A stretch of 6,788 nucleotides of DNA, taken from the NCBI GenBank assembly GCA_017626625.1, contig JAGAIK010000578.1, forward strand, positions 1-6,788, written 5' to 3'. The notes under the pieces are model-generated. The model saw nothing but the letters and a program-made list of their open reading frames with translations. It did no database searches and was not told where the DNA came from. The position numbers and the translations under genes were made by a program. Of the stretch, positions 1 to 5,876 are shown in pieces. The DNA comes from Roseburia sp. (GTDB taxonomy: Bacteria; Bacillota; Clostridia; Lachnospirales; Lachnospiraceae). Within the stretch, counting starts at the first letter, position 1. Each line of letters begins with the position of its first letter.

Positions 1-236
1 TAACCCTTTTCGGTCAGTCCGTCCATGGCTTTCGTCAGCGTTCCCGTGGTGACCTTCATCAGCTTCGCCACGGTACTCATGCTTTTCGGTTCCGCCGTTC
101 CGATTGCTTCGATAATATGAAAATCGTTATAGGTAATGTCCGAAAACTCATCCGTCACCAAACATCTGCCCTCAATCTCCATAATATCCTTAAAGATTCT
201 CACCAATAACGTGTTTAATGTTTCATCTGTTGTCAT
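1..236 (-). CDS. fabT: MarR-family regulator, FabT-like, 3' end beyond the window
   Basis: Only the first 78 residues are present; the next codon begins with TA, and the C-terminal part of the winged helix and the dimerisation helices lie past the left edge. The N-terminal helix (about residues 7-27, containing LLVRIFKDIMEIE), the segment DITYNDFHIIEAIG (33-46) and the helix-turn-helix at about 53-77 (MSTVAKLMKVTTGTLTKAMD) resemble FabT of Streptococcus as I remember it. FabT is a MarR-type repressor of fatty acid synthesis genes that responds to acyl-ACP. The start at 236 is supported by an AGGAG eight bases upstream. Position next to fabH agrees with a role in controlling this operon, but in streptococci the regulator comes before fabH whereas here it follows it. 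No streptococcal FabT-type operator (TTTGA/TCAAA dyad) was found in the gaps; the main promoter is outside the window. It could be another MarR subgroup. Confidence 0.8.
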   Translation of the reverse strand, partial: MTTDETLNTLLVRIFKDIMEIEGRCLVTDEFSDITYNDFHIIEAIGTAEPKSMSTVAKLMKVTTGTLTKAMDGLTEKG

Positions 237-244
237 TTATTATA

Positions 245-249
245 CTCCT
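245..249 (-). promoter_or_regulatory. Ribosome binding site of the FabT-like gene
   Basis: AGGAG on the minus strand, separated by eight bases from the ATG at 236. It fixes the start of a gene that is too truncated to be judged by length. The spacer contains TATAAT, which I read as chance and not as a -10 box. Confidence 0.75.
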
Positions 250-311
250 ATTCGTGGCGGATAGTAATTCATTGCTGCCACTTAGCCCCCTCAGGTAAAA
301 GTACACAAATG

Positions 312-1283
312 CTACCATACCAGAACCGTCGCTCCCCAGGTCAGTCCCGCTCCAAATCCTGCCAAAACTATTTTATTTCCCTTACCTATTCTACCATGAT
401 TATTCACATTATCAAGCAGAATCGGCACGCTGGCGGCAGAAATATTTCCGCATTCCTGCAGATTTGTGGGAAATTTTTCCATAGGCTGGTGAAGCCGCTT
501 CGCCACGGATTCAATGATACGGTAATTTGCCTGGTGAAGGATAAATAAATCAATTTCATCCATGGAAAAGCCTGCCGCCTCCACCGCTTTGGTAATTGCC
601 TCCGGCACTGTTCTTACCGCAAATTTATATACTTCCTGTCCATTCATACTGGTGTAGGAAAGGGCAGCGTCATTTGTTACAAAGGGATTGTTTACGGGAC
701 GGTTGCTGCAGTTTAATACCATGCCCCTGCCGCCGTCGGAACCCTGTATCATGCCAAGGATTCCTTCTCCCTCACCGTCCTCTGCGGAAAGGATTGCTGC
801 CCCGGCGCCGTCGCCAAACAGCACACAGGTACTTCTATCCTTCCAGTCCATGATTTTAGAGAGAGTTTCCGCTCCTATGATAAGGGCTTTTTTAAAGCCG
901 CCCTGTTTTAAATAATGCGCTGCGGTATCTAATCCAAAGAGGAAGCCGGAGCAGGCTGCACTGATATCAAAAGCTACGGCGTGAACCGCCCCAAGGGCGC
1001 TCTGCACCTCACAGGAGAGATTCGGGAAAAATTTATCCGGCGTCACCGTCGCCGCAATAATCAAATCCAGTTCCTCCGGTGAGACCGCCGCCATGGCAAG
1101 GGCTTTCTTCGCCGCCTCCACTGCAAGACCTGTGGTCGTCTCCTCCACTGCGATATGGCGCGCCTCGATTCCGGTACGGCTCTTAATCCACTCGTCGGAG
1201 GTATCCATCATTTTACTTAAATCATCATTTGTTACCCGAAGTTTTGGAACTGCACTTCCAGTTCCGATTATTTTTATATTCAT
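312..1283 (-). CDS. fabH: 3-oxoacyl-ACP synthase III (KAS III)
   Basis: Catalyses the first condensation of cytosolic FAS II, joining an acyl-CoA primer (acetyl- or branched-chain acyl-CoA) to malonyl-ACP. The 323-residue product has the usual length of the thiolase-fold FabH family. Expected active-site residues are visible: Cys111 in DISAACSGF, His250 in HQANYRI and Asn280 in GNISAAS, with the glycine-rich end GFGAGLTWGA at 309-318. The Asn motif has Ile where Thr is commonest (GNTSAAS), which probably does not affect catalysis. The start MNIKIIGTGSAVP matches the family N-terminus, and an AGGAG (1292-1296) lies eight bases upstream. The gene begins 24 bp after the accDA stop, so it is probably co-transcribed and possibly translationally coupled. 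Primer preference (straight or branched) cannot be read from the sequence with confidence. Confidence 0.96.
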   Translation of the reverse strand: MNIKIIGTGSAVPKLRVTNDDLSKMMDTSDEWIKSRTGIEARHIAVEETTTGLAVEAAKKALAMAAVSPEELDLIIAATVTPDKFFPNLSCEVQSALGAVHAVAFDISAACSGFLFGLDTAAHYLKQGGFKKALIIGAETLSKIMDWKDRSTCVLFGDGAGAAILSAEDGEGEGILGMIQGSDGGRGMVLNCSNRPVNNPFVTNDAALSYTSMNGQEVYKFAVRTVPEAITKAVEAAGFSMDEIDLFILHQANYRIIESVAKRLHQPMEKFPTNLQECGNISAASVPILLDNVNNHGRIGKGNKIVLAGFGAGLTWGATVLVW

Positions 1284-1307
1284 ATTTAAAACTCCTGTTA
1301 TTTCAGA

Positions 1308-3050
1308 CTAAAATGCCCTGAACCTTGCATAGCGCTCTGCTGCTAACTGTTCTCCGGTCTTTCCGTTCTGTTTTTCTAAAAATTTCTTCATATGACCTTT
1401 CATGTACCGGGAAATAGATTCGCAGGCAGCCTCGTCCACCATACCGTATTCCGGAATAATCTCTTCCACTACATTCAAAACTTTCAAATCCTGGGCGGTA
1501 ATCTTCATTACCTCACTTGCCTCTTTTGCACGCTTGCCGTCTTTCCATAAGATAGACGCAAAGCCCTCCGGCGAAAGAATCGAATATGTTGCATTTTCCA
1601 TCATCCAGACTTCATTTCCCACTGCTAATGCCAGCGCACCGCCGCTGCCGCCTTCCCCAATCATCAGACAGAGTACCGGAATCTTTAACCCTGACATTTC
1701 GTATAAGTTTCGTGCAATCGCTTCGCCCTGTCCGCGCTCCTCTGCCTCTTTCCCCGGAAATGCTCCTGAGGTATTTACAAAAGTGATAACCGGACGGTTG
1801 AATTTTTCTGCCTGCTTCATCAGACGCAGAGCTTTTCTGTATCCTTCCGGAGAAGGCATACCGTAATTATGCTTTGCACAATCCTTTAAATCTTTTCCTT
1901 TATGGATACCGATGACCGTTACCGGCTGCCCGTCTAAATAAGCAATGCCGCCCACAATGGCTGGGTCGTCACGGAACTGTCTGTCTCCGTGCAATTCTAT
2001 GAAGCCGTCAAAAATGGCATCCATATAATCCACAGAAGCACAGCGGTCCACCTGTCTTGCCGCCTTTACCTTTTCCCAGGCGGAAAGGGGCTGGGATTTT
2101 GCGGCACGCTCCCGCATCAGCTCTGTGGGCTCATAGCAGTCATCGCTGCGCAGCGGGTCAAAATTCGCATAGCCCGTTATCTTATGATGCAGCTTTAAAA
2201 TCTGGAATAAAGTCATTTTCAAATCTTTTCGTTCCACAACCGCATCCACAAAACCGTGCTCTAACTGGAACTCTGCCCTCTGGAAGCCCTCCGGCAGTTT
2301 TTCACCGATGGTCTGCTCAATGACACGGGGACCTGCAAAACCAATCAGGGCTCCCGGCTCAGCTAAAATAATGTCGCCCAACATGGCAAAACTGGCGGTC
2401 ACGCCTCCGGTGGTGGGGTCTGTCAGCACCGGGATATACAATAAACCTGCATCAGAATGACGTTTTAATGCTGCGGAGGTCTTTGCCATCTGCATTAAGG
2501 AAATAATTCCCTCCTGCATTCTCGCTCCGCCGGAACAGCAGAACAATACCACTGGCAGCTTTAACTCCGTGGCGCGCTCCACCGCAAGGGCGATTTTCTC
2601 TCCCACCACGTGTCCCATGCTGCTCATTAAAAATCTGGCATCGCAGACGCCAAGGACGGTATCTTCCCCGTAAATCTTACAGCGTCCGACAGTAACCGCC
2701 TCATGAAGCTTTGTCTTTTCCTTCGCCGCTGCTACTTTCTGTTCATACTCCGGGAAATCCAGCGGATTTGCTTCCTCTAAATCTTCAAACCAGGGCTCGA
2801 AGGTATCCTTATCCGCCACCATACGGATTCTGTTTTTGGTACGGACACGGAAATAAGTACCGCATTCGTAGCAGACATATTTATTTTTCTTCGCCTCATC
2901 GCTGTCAATTTCTCTTCCACATGCAGGGCAGACAATCGGCGGCTTTTTTTTCGGCTGCTCCGCCTGTACGGGCTGCTCTGCCTTTTCCTCTGCCTCTTTA
3001 TTTCCACCAAGGGTAATCCACCCTGATTTCTTTTTAAATAATGCTGCCAT
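1308..3050 (-). CDS. accDA: Acetyl-CoA carboxylase carboxyltransferase, fused beta (AccD) and alpha (AccA) subunits
   Basis: Transfers the carboxyl group from carboxybiotin on BCCP to acetyl-CoA, making malonyl-CoA. The single 580-residue frame holds both halves. The AccD part (about 39-295) starts with a C-X2-C-X15-C-X2-C zinc ribbon (Cys41, 44, 60, 63) and has SGGARMQEG (173-181) and [15 protein letters not shown] (212-226). A linker (about 296-321) leads to the AccA part (about 322-575), recognised by [22 protein letters not shown] (351-357), [17 protein letters not shown] (426-433) and [11 protein letters not shown] (465-475 region). The AccA part begins at the crotonase core and seems to lack the N-terminal helical segment of free-standing AccA. 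A Lys/Glu/Gln-rich stretch (18-36) precedes the zinc ribbon. The start at 3050 has AAGGA (3058-3062) seven bases upstream. accC and accB are not adjacent, so the enzyme must obtain its biotin carboxylase and BCCP from another locus. Confidence 0.96.
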   Translation of the reverse strand: MAALFKKKSGWITLGGNKEAEEKAEQPVQAEQPKKKPPIVCPACGREIDSDEAKKNKYVCYECGTYFRVRTKNRIRMVADKDTFEPWFEDLEEANPLDFPEYEQKVAAAKEKTKLHEAVTVGRCKIYGEDTVLGVCDARFLMSSMGHVVGEKIALAVERATELKLPVVLFCCSGGARMQEGIISLMQMAKTSAALKRHSDAGLLYIPVLTDPTTGGVTASFAMLGDIILAEPGALIGFAGPRVIEQTIGEKLPEGFQRAEFQLEHGFVDAVVERKDLKMTLFQILKLHHKITGYANFDPLRSDDCYEPTELMRERAAKSQPLSAWEKVKAARQVDRCASVDYMDAIFDGFIELHGDRQFRDDPAIVGGIAYLDGQPVTVIGIHKGKDLKDCAKHNYGMPSPEGYRKALRLMKQAEKFNRPVITFVNTSGAFPGKEAEERGQGEAIARNLYEMSGLKIPVLCLMIGEGGSGGALALAVGNEVWMMENATYSILSPEGFASILWKDGKRAKEASEVMKITAQDLKVLNVVEEIIPEYGMVDEAACESISRYMKGHMKKFLEKQNGKTGEQLAAERYARFRAF

Positions 3051-3095
3051 AATCTATTCCTTTCTTCACCTGACAAAACCTGTGACTGATGTCAT

Positions 3096-3548
3096 TTAGC
3101 CAATGGCAAAGGTCAGCTCCGCTTTGCAGACCACTTTTCCGTCTACCTTTGCGACTGCGCTTCCCACGCCGATAGGTCCCTTCTGCTTGATAATCTCCGT
3201 CTCTAACGTCAGTACGTCCCCCGGAACTACCTTCTGTTTGAATTTTGCAGAATTGATTCCCGCAAAATAAGCAGTCTTTCCACGGTTCTCTTCCATTCCA
3301 AGGATTGCCACCGCTCCGGTCTGCGCCAGCGCCTCTATAATCAATACTCCCGGCATGACCGGCTCCCCCGGAAAATGTCCGGCAAAATACGGCTCATTGT
3401 AGCTGACACATTTTTTTGCCACCGCCCGGACGCCCGACTCTAACTCCTCCACCGTGTCAATCAGCAGAAAGGGCTGACGGTGTGGGATAATTTCCATAAT
3501 TTCCTTTGTTGTTAATACTGGCATATCCTGATAACCATACCTTTCCAT
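3096..3548 (-). CDS. fabZ: 3-hydroxyacyl-ACP dehydratase FabZ
   Basis: Removes water from 3-hydroxyacyl-ACP to give trans-2-enoyl-ACP. The 150-residue product is a single hot-dog domain with the family motifs [12 protein letters not shown] (20-31) and [20 protein letters not shown] (56-75). His58 and Glu72 are the expected catalytic pair. The start is less certain than for its neighbours: the ATG at 3548 has no clear Shine-Dalgarno sequence and a hairpin lies 11 bases upstream. An in-frame ATG at 3524 (residue 9) would give a length closer to the commonest FabZ, but its only purine-rich upstream sequences are badly spaced. The gene sits between fabF and accDA; in many clostridial clusters accB and accC flank fabZ, but here both are missing. 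No FabA-type or isomerase partner is visible, so the route to unsaturated fatty acids is not shown. Confidence 0.95.
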   Translation of the reverse strand: MERYGYQDMPVLTTKEIMEIIPHRQPFLLIDTVEELESGVRAVAKKCVSYNEPYFAGHFPGEPVMPGVLIIEALAQTGAVAILGMEENRGKTAYFAGINSAKFKQKVVPGDVLTLETEIIKQKGPIGVGSAVAKVDGKVVCKAELTFAIG

Positions 3549-3559
3549 AAATTGTATGT

Positions 3560-3580
3560 TTCTGCGGCAATTCCACAGAA
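3560..3580 (-). repeat. Hairpin in the fabZ leader
   Basis: On the minus strand TTCTGTGG and CCGCAGAA form eight pairs, one of them G-U, around the five-base loop AATTG. The 3' arm ends 11 bases before the fabZ start codon, where a Shine-Dalgarno sequence would be expected and is not evident. The T-G wobble is tolerated only on the minus strand (it is C-A on plus), which favours an RNA role on the transcribed strand. No T-run follows. Confidence 0.55.
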
Positions 3581-3592
3581 TTTTTCCTGCTA

Positions 3593-3601
3593 CTGTTCAC
3601 A
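3593..3601. repeat. CTGTTCACA word, copy 1
   Basis: Nine bases identical to 4896-4904. In both places the word has TTTCCT a few bases to its left on the plus strand and is followed directly or within a few bases by the arm of a palindrome (here 3603-3630). The shared arrangement suggests two members of one intergenic element, although a 9-base match alone is weak. Confidence 0.4.
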
Positions 3602-3602
3602 T

Positions 3603-3630
3603 GACACCATGCGCTACTCTGCATGGTGTC
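3603..3630 (-). repeat. Perfect 10-bp inverted repeat in the fabF-fabZ gap
   Basis: GACACCATGC (3603-3612) and GCATGGTGTC (3621-3630) are exact reverse complements around an eight-base loop. The hairpin begins 11 bases after the fabF stop codon. It lacks a T-run on either side and so does not look like an intrinsic terminator; an mRNA processing or 3'-end protection signal, or a mobile palindromic unit, would fit better (inference). The position corresponds to where accB lies in many related operons. Confidence 0.7.
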
Positions 3631-3641
3631 CAAAGTATTGC

Positions 3642-4877
3642 CTAGCCTTCGTATTTTTTAATTAAAATGCTGGCGTTGTGACCGCCGAAGCCTAAGGAAT
3701 TGCTCAGGGCATAAGGAAGCTCCATCTCTGCGGATTCCTTACAGTAATCTAAGTCTAATTCCTCGTCCGGTGTGGTGTAGCCGACGGTTGCATGTACAAA
3801 GCTATCCTGGATTTCCTTTACGCAGGTAACAAACTCCAACGCTCCTGCTGCACCAAGCAGATGACCGACCATGGACTTGGTGGAATTGATTTTTAATTCT
3901 TTTGCATGGTCACCAAAGGCTAATTTGATGGCTCTTGTCTCGAAGAGGTCGTTGTGGTGGGTAGAGGTTCCGTGGGCGTTGATATAAGCAATTTCCTCCG
4001 GTTTTACCCCTGCGTCATCCATAGCATTGGTCATGGCTCTTGCTGCGCCTGCACCGCTCTCTTCCGGAGAGGTGATGTGGTAAGCGTCAGAAGAAGTACC
4101 GTAACCTACTACCTCGGCATAGATTTTTGCTCCACGGGCTTTTGCGTGCTCTAATTCCTCTAATACGACGATGGCAGAACCTTCTCCCATGACAAATCCG
4201 CTTCTGTTTTTATCAAAAGGAATGGAGCATTTTGTCGGGTCGCTCTCGCTGGAAAGTGCGGTCAGCGCACTAAATCCTGCAATACCGATGGGACAGATAG
4301 AAGCCTCTGTACCCCCGGAAACCATCACGTCTGCCTCTCCGTACTGAATGCTGCGGAACGCCTCACCGATACTGTTGGTTCCTGTGGCGCAGGCAGTTAC
4401 CACGTTAATGCTTTTTCCCTTTAAGCCAAACTGAATGGAAACGTTTCCTGCCGCCATATTGGAAATTACCATAGGAACAAACAGTGGATTGACTCTTGAC
4501 GGTCCTTTTTCCACTAATTTAGTGTGCTCTCTCTCAATGCCCTGTAAGCTTCCCACACCACAGCCGATGGAGGTTCCCACACGGTACGGGTCCTCTTTTT
4601 CCATATCTAAACCTGCGTCCTCCATGGCTTCCTTCGCCGCTGCAATGGCAAACTGGCTGAAAGCTTCCATTCTCTTTGCTGATTTGGGGTCCATGTACTG
4701 TTTCGCATCAAAATCTTTTACCTCTGCCGCAATGTGGCATTTATATTCCGAAGCGTCAAAATGCGTAATCTCTGCAAATCCGATTTTTTCCGCCTTCACT
4801 CCCTGCCAGAACTCCTCCACGCTAAGTCCAATAGGAGTAATGGCTCCCATACCTGTTACTACAACACGTCTACTCAT
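3642..4877 (-). CDS. fabF: 3-oxoacyl-ACP synthase II (KAS II)
   Basis: Elongating condensing enzyme: decarboxylative condensation of malonyl-ACP with acyl-ACP. With the start at 4877 the product is 411 residues, the usual FabF length, and begins MSRRVVVTGMGAITPIG. The catalytic Cys-His-His triad is visible: Cys163 in VVTACATGTNSIGEA, His302 in NAHGTST and His339 in KSMVGHLLGAAG. The C-terminal GFGGHN (396-401) carries the acyl-pocket Phe. After HGTST there is HHND where many homologues have P-x-ND; this is away from the catalytic atoms and may simply be lineage-specific. The frame stays open upstream to an ATG at 4961, but that would add 28 residues encoded by a palindromic intergenic stretch; the Shine-Dalgarno sequence before 4877 and family alignment favour the shorter form. 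It follows fabG after a 159-bp structured gap. Confidence 0.96.
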   Translation of the reverse strand: MSRRVVVTGMGAITPIGLSVEEFWQGVKAEKIGFAEITHFDASEYKCHIAAEVKDFDAKQYMDPKSAKRMEAFSQFAIAAAKEAMEDAGLDMEKEDPYRVGTSIGCGVGSLQGIEREHTKLVEKGPSRVNPLFVPMVISNMAAGNVSIQFGLKGKSINVVTACATGTNSIGEAFRSIQYGEADVMVSGGTEASICPIGIAGFSALTALSSESDPTKCSIPFDKNRSGFVMGEGSAIVVLEELEHAKARGAKIYAEVVGYGTSSDAYHITSPEESGAGAARAMTNAMDDAGVKPEEIAYINAHGTSTHHNDLFETRAIKLAFGDHAKELKINSTKSMVGHLLGAAGALEFVTCVKEIQDSFVHATVGYTTPDEELDLDYCKESAEMELPYALSNSLGFGGHNASILIKKYEG

Positions 4878-4886
4878 CTCTCTATT

Positions 4887-4893
4887 CTTCCTT
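4887..4893 (-). promoter_or_regulatory. Ribosome binding site deciding the fabF start
   Basis: AAGGAAG on the minus strand ends nine bases before the ATG at 4877. A second purine block (AGGA) lies just upstream. This supports initiation at MSRRVVV over the ATG at 4961. The site lies directly downstream of the inverted-repeat block, which ends at 4899, so RNA folding there could influence its access (inference). Confidence 0.75.
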
Positions 4894-4895
4894 TC

Positions 4896-4904
4896 CTGTT
4901 CACA
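4896..4904. repeat. CTGTTCACA word, copy 2
   Basis: Identical to 3593-3601. Here the word overlaps the left arm of the long inverted repeat 4899-4974, whose right arm carries the reverse complement GTGTGAA. Confidence 0.4.
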
Positions 4905-4909
4905 CGGGA

Positions 4910-4930
4910 AGAATGCTGCTTTTGCATTCT
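4910..4930 (-). repeat. 7-bp hairpin nested in the fabG-fabF gap
   Basis: AGAATGC (4910-4916) pairs with GCATTCT (4924-4930) around a seven-base loop. The 4910-4915 part is also an arm of the long 4899-4974 repeat, so only one of the two can form at a time. Confidence 0.5.
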
Positions 4931-4943
4931 CCTGCAATCCTGA

Positions 4944-4966
4944 GAAGAATGGCAAAGCCATTCTTC
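4944..4966 (-). repeat. Perfect 10-bp hairpin with 3-base loop in the fabG-fabF gap
   Basis: GAAGAATGGC (4944-4953) and GCCATTCTTC (4957-4966) are exact reverse complements separated by AAA on the plus strand. This is the tightest hairpin in the window. On the minus strand it is followed by TCAGGATTGC and not by a T-run, so termination is unlikely. The 4959-4966 arm also pairs with 4908-4915 in the longer repeat. Confidence 0.75.
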
Positions 4967-4969
4967 GGT

Positions 4970-5035
4970 GTGAAGTCTAGAACTTCTTCGGCGGCGCATC
5001 CGTTGATGCGGCGTCGATTTAGAAGTTCTCTTCAC
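4970..5035 (-). repeat. 66-nt extended hairpin directly after the fabG stop codon
   Basis: GTGAAG (4970-4975) pairs with CTTCAC (5030-5035), AGAACTTCT (4979-4987) with AGAAGTTCT (5021-5029), TCG (4988-4990) with CGA (5015-5017), CG (4992-4993) with CG (5012-5013) and CGCATC (4995-5000) with GATGCG (5005-5010), closed by the loop 5001-5004. That gives 26 Watson-Crick pairs, two three-base bulges and two mismatched positions (4991/5014 and 4994/5011). The 5' arm starts one base after the fabG stop on the minus strand. A 3'-end stabiliser or processing site in the polycistronic mRNA is plausible; there is no T-run after it. Confidence 0.7.
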
Positions 5036-5036
5036 G

Positions 5037-5777
5037 CTATATGCTCATACCGCCATCTACAGAAATTACCTGTCCTGTGATGTAGGATGCTTTTTCCGAT
5101 GCTAAAAATGTAACCGTTTCTGCAATGTCTTCCACTTTACCGGTGCGCTGTAACGGTATCTGCTGTTTTACCGCCTCCTTTGCGCTCTCCGGCATCTGCT
5201 CTGTCATTTCTGTCTCAATAAATCCCGGCGCCACGGCATTGCAGGTAATGCCGCGTTTCGACAGTTCCCTTGCCACGCTCTTAGTCAGACCGATAACGCC
5301 TGCCTTGCTGGCGCTGTAGTTCGCCTGTCCGGCATTTCCGATGACGCCGGAGACAGAGGAAATATTGATAATGCTGCCTGCACGCTGTTTTAAGAAATAG
5401 AGTGACATATGGCGGATAGTGTTGAACGCACCCTTTAAATTGGTATTTAATACGGCGTCAAAATCCTCTTCGCTCATTTTCATCAGAAGATTGTCTCTTG
5501 TGATTCCAGCATTGTTTACCAGAATATCAATGTGTCCGTACTCTTTGATACAGTTCTCAATCATTGCTCCGCAGGCGGTAAAATCAGAAACGTCACACTG
5601 CACGGAAACACCGTCCCCGCCTGCTGCCTTTATCTCTGATACCACTGCCTCCGCTTTTTCTTTTGAACCATTGTAATTTACAATCACAAAGGCTCCCTCT
5701 CTTGCAAGACTCTTTGCGATTGCACTTCCAATTCCACGGCTCGCTCCCGTTACCAGTGCCACTTTGCCTGTCAACAT
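5037..5777 (-). CDS. fabG: 3-oxoacyl-ACP reductase FabG
   Basis: Reduces 3-oxoacyl-ACP to 3-hydroxyacyl-ACP, using NADPH in this family, in the first reductive step of each elongation cycle. The 246-residue product is a full-length classical short-chain dehydrogenase. The cofactor motif TGASRGIG is at 10-17, NNAG at 88-91, and the catalytic tetrad is Asn113 (NTNLKG), Ser141 (NISSVSG), Tyr154 and Lys158 (YSASK). The C-terminus [16 protein letters not shown] is typical of FabG. The many SDR paralogues in bacteria make the symbol depend partly on context, which here is decisive: fabD precedes it and fabF follows. The start at 5777 has GAGG (5785-5788) seven bases upstream. The gene lies 99 bp after fabD and is followed one base later by a long hairpin. 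Confidence 0.96.
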   Translation of the reverse strand: MLTGKVALVTGASRGIGSAIAKSLAREGAFVIVNYNGSKEKAEAVVSEIKAAGGDGVSVQCDVSDFTACGAMIENCIKEYGHIDILVNNAGITRDNLLMKMSEEDFDAVLNTNLKGAFNTIRHMSLYFLKQRAGSIINISSVSGVIGNAGQANYSASKAGVIGLTKSVARELSKRGITCNAVAPGFIETEMTEQMPESAKEAVKQQIPLQRTGKVEDIAETVTFLASEKASYITGQVISVDGGMSI

Positions 5778-5799
5778 ATCAATACCTCTGCCTTTCTTC

Positions 5800-5815
5800 G
5801 TCTGCTGGTGCAGAC
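5800..5815 (-). repeat. Perfect 6-bp tetraloop hairpin in the fabG leader
   Basis: GTCTGC (5800-5805) and GCAGAC (5810-5815) pair around a four-base loop, ACCA on the minus strand. It ends 22 bases before the fabG start and leaves the ribosome binding site free. Short enough to be chance, but it is one of two hairpins in this 99-bp gap. Confidence 0.45.
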
Positions 5816-5841
5816 CTTGTCTTTCAATTTTTAAACCACGG

Positions 5842-5868
5842 AAAGAATGCCTGTATCAGACATTCTTT
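5842..5868 (-). repeat. 10-bp hairpin in the fabD-fabG gap
   Basis: On the minus strand AAAGAATGTC pairs with GGCATTCTTT around a seven-base loop, with one T-G wobble. It begins eight bases after the fabD stop. It shares the AGAATG/CATTCT arms with the hairpins in the fabG-fabF gap. The minus-strand sequence after it is CCGTGG, so it is not an intrinsic terminator for this operon. Confidence 0.55.
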
Positions 5869-5876
5869 TCACTTTT

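Larger units (their letters stand above)
4899..4974 (-). repeat. 76-bp element with 15-bp inverted termini in the fabG-fabF gap
   Basis: The left end reads TTCACAC, gg, GAAGAATG (4899-4915) and the right end CATTCTTC, g, GTGTGAA (4959-4974). Fifteen base pairs form, with a two-against-one internal bulge. The enclosed sequence contains two smaller hairpins that reuse these same arms (4910-4930 and 4944-4966), so the outer pairing and the inner ones exclude each other. It could be a small mobile palindromic element or a switchable RNA structure; it sits just before the fabF ribosome binding site. Confidence 0.6.

Noticed and set aside
237..243. TATAAT before the FabT-like gene as a -10 promoter box
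   Set aside because: It lies in the spacer between the ribosome binding site and the ATG, which would put transcription start inside the gene, and no good -35 box lies 16-18 bases upstream.
254..281. GTGGC/GCCAC inverted repeat in the fabH-fabT gap as an operator
   Set aside because: Only five contiguous pairs with an 18-base, non-symmetric centre; it does not resemble a MarR or FabT site.
2777..3076. Minus-strand 99-codon frame overlapping the accDA start
   Set aside because: It is an out-of-frame reading of the accDA N-terminus, basic and without known motifs, while the zinc ribbon frame is clearly coding.
3083..3094. TGAC/GTCA mini-hairpin after fabZ
   Set aside because: Only four base pairs, expected often by chance.
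3642..4961. Longer fabF reading with start at 4961
   Set aside because: The extra 28 residues come from a palindromic intergenic stretch and match no FabF N-terminus. A good ribosome binding site precedes 4877, where the family-typical MSRRVVVTGMG begins.
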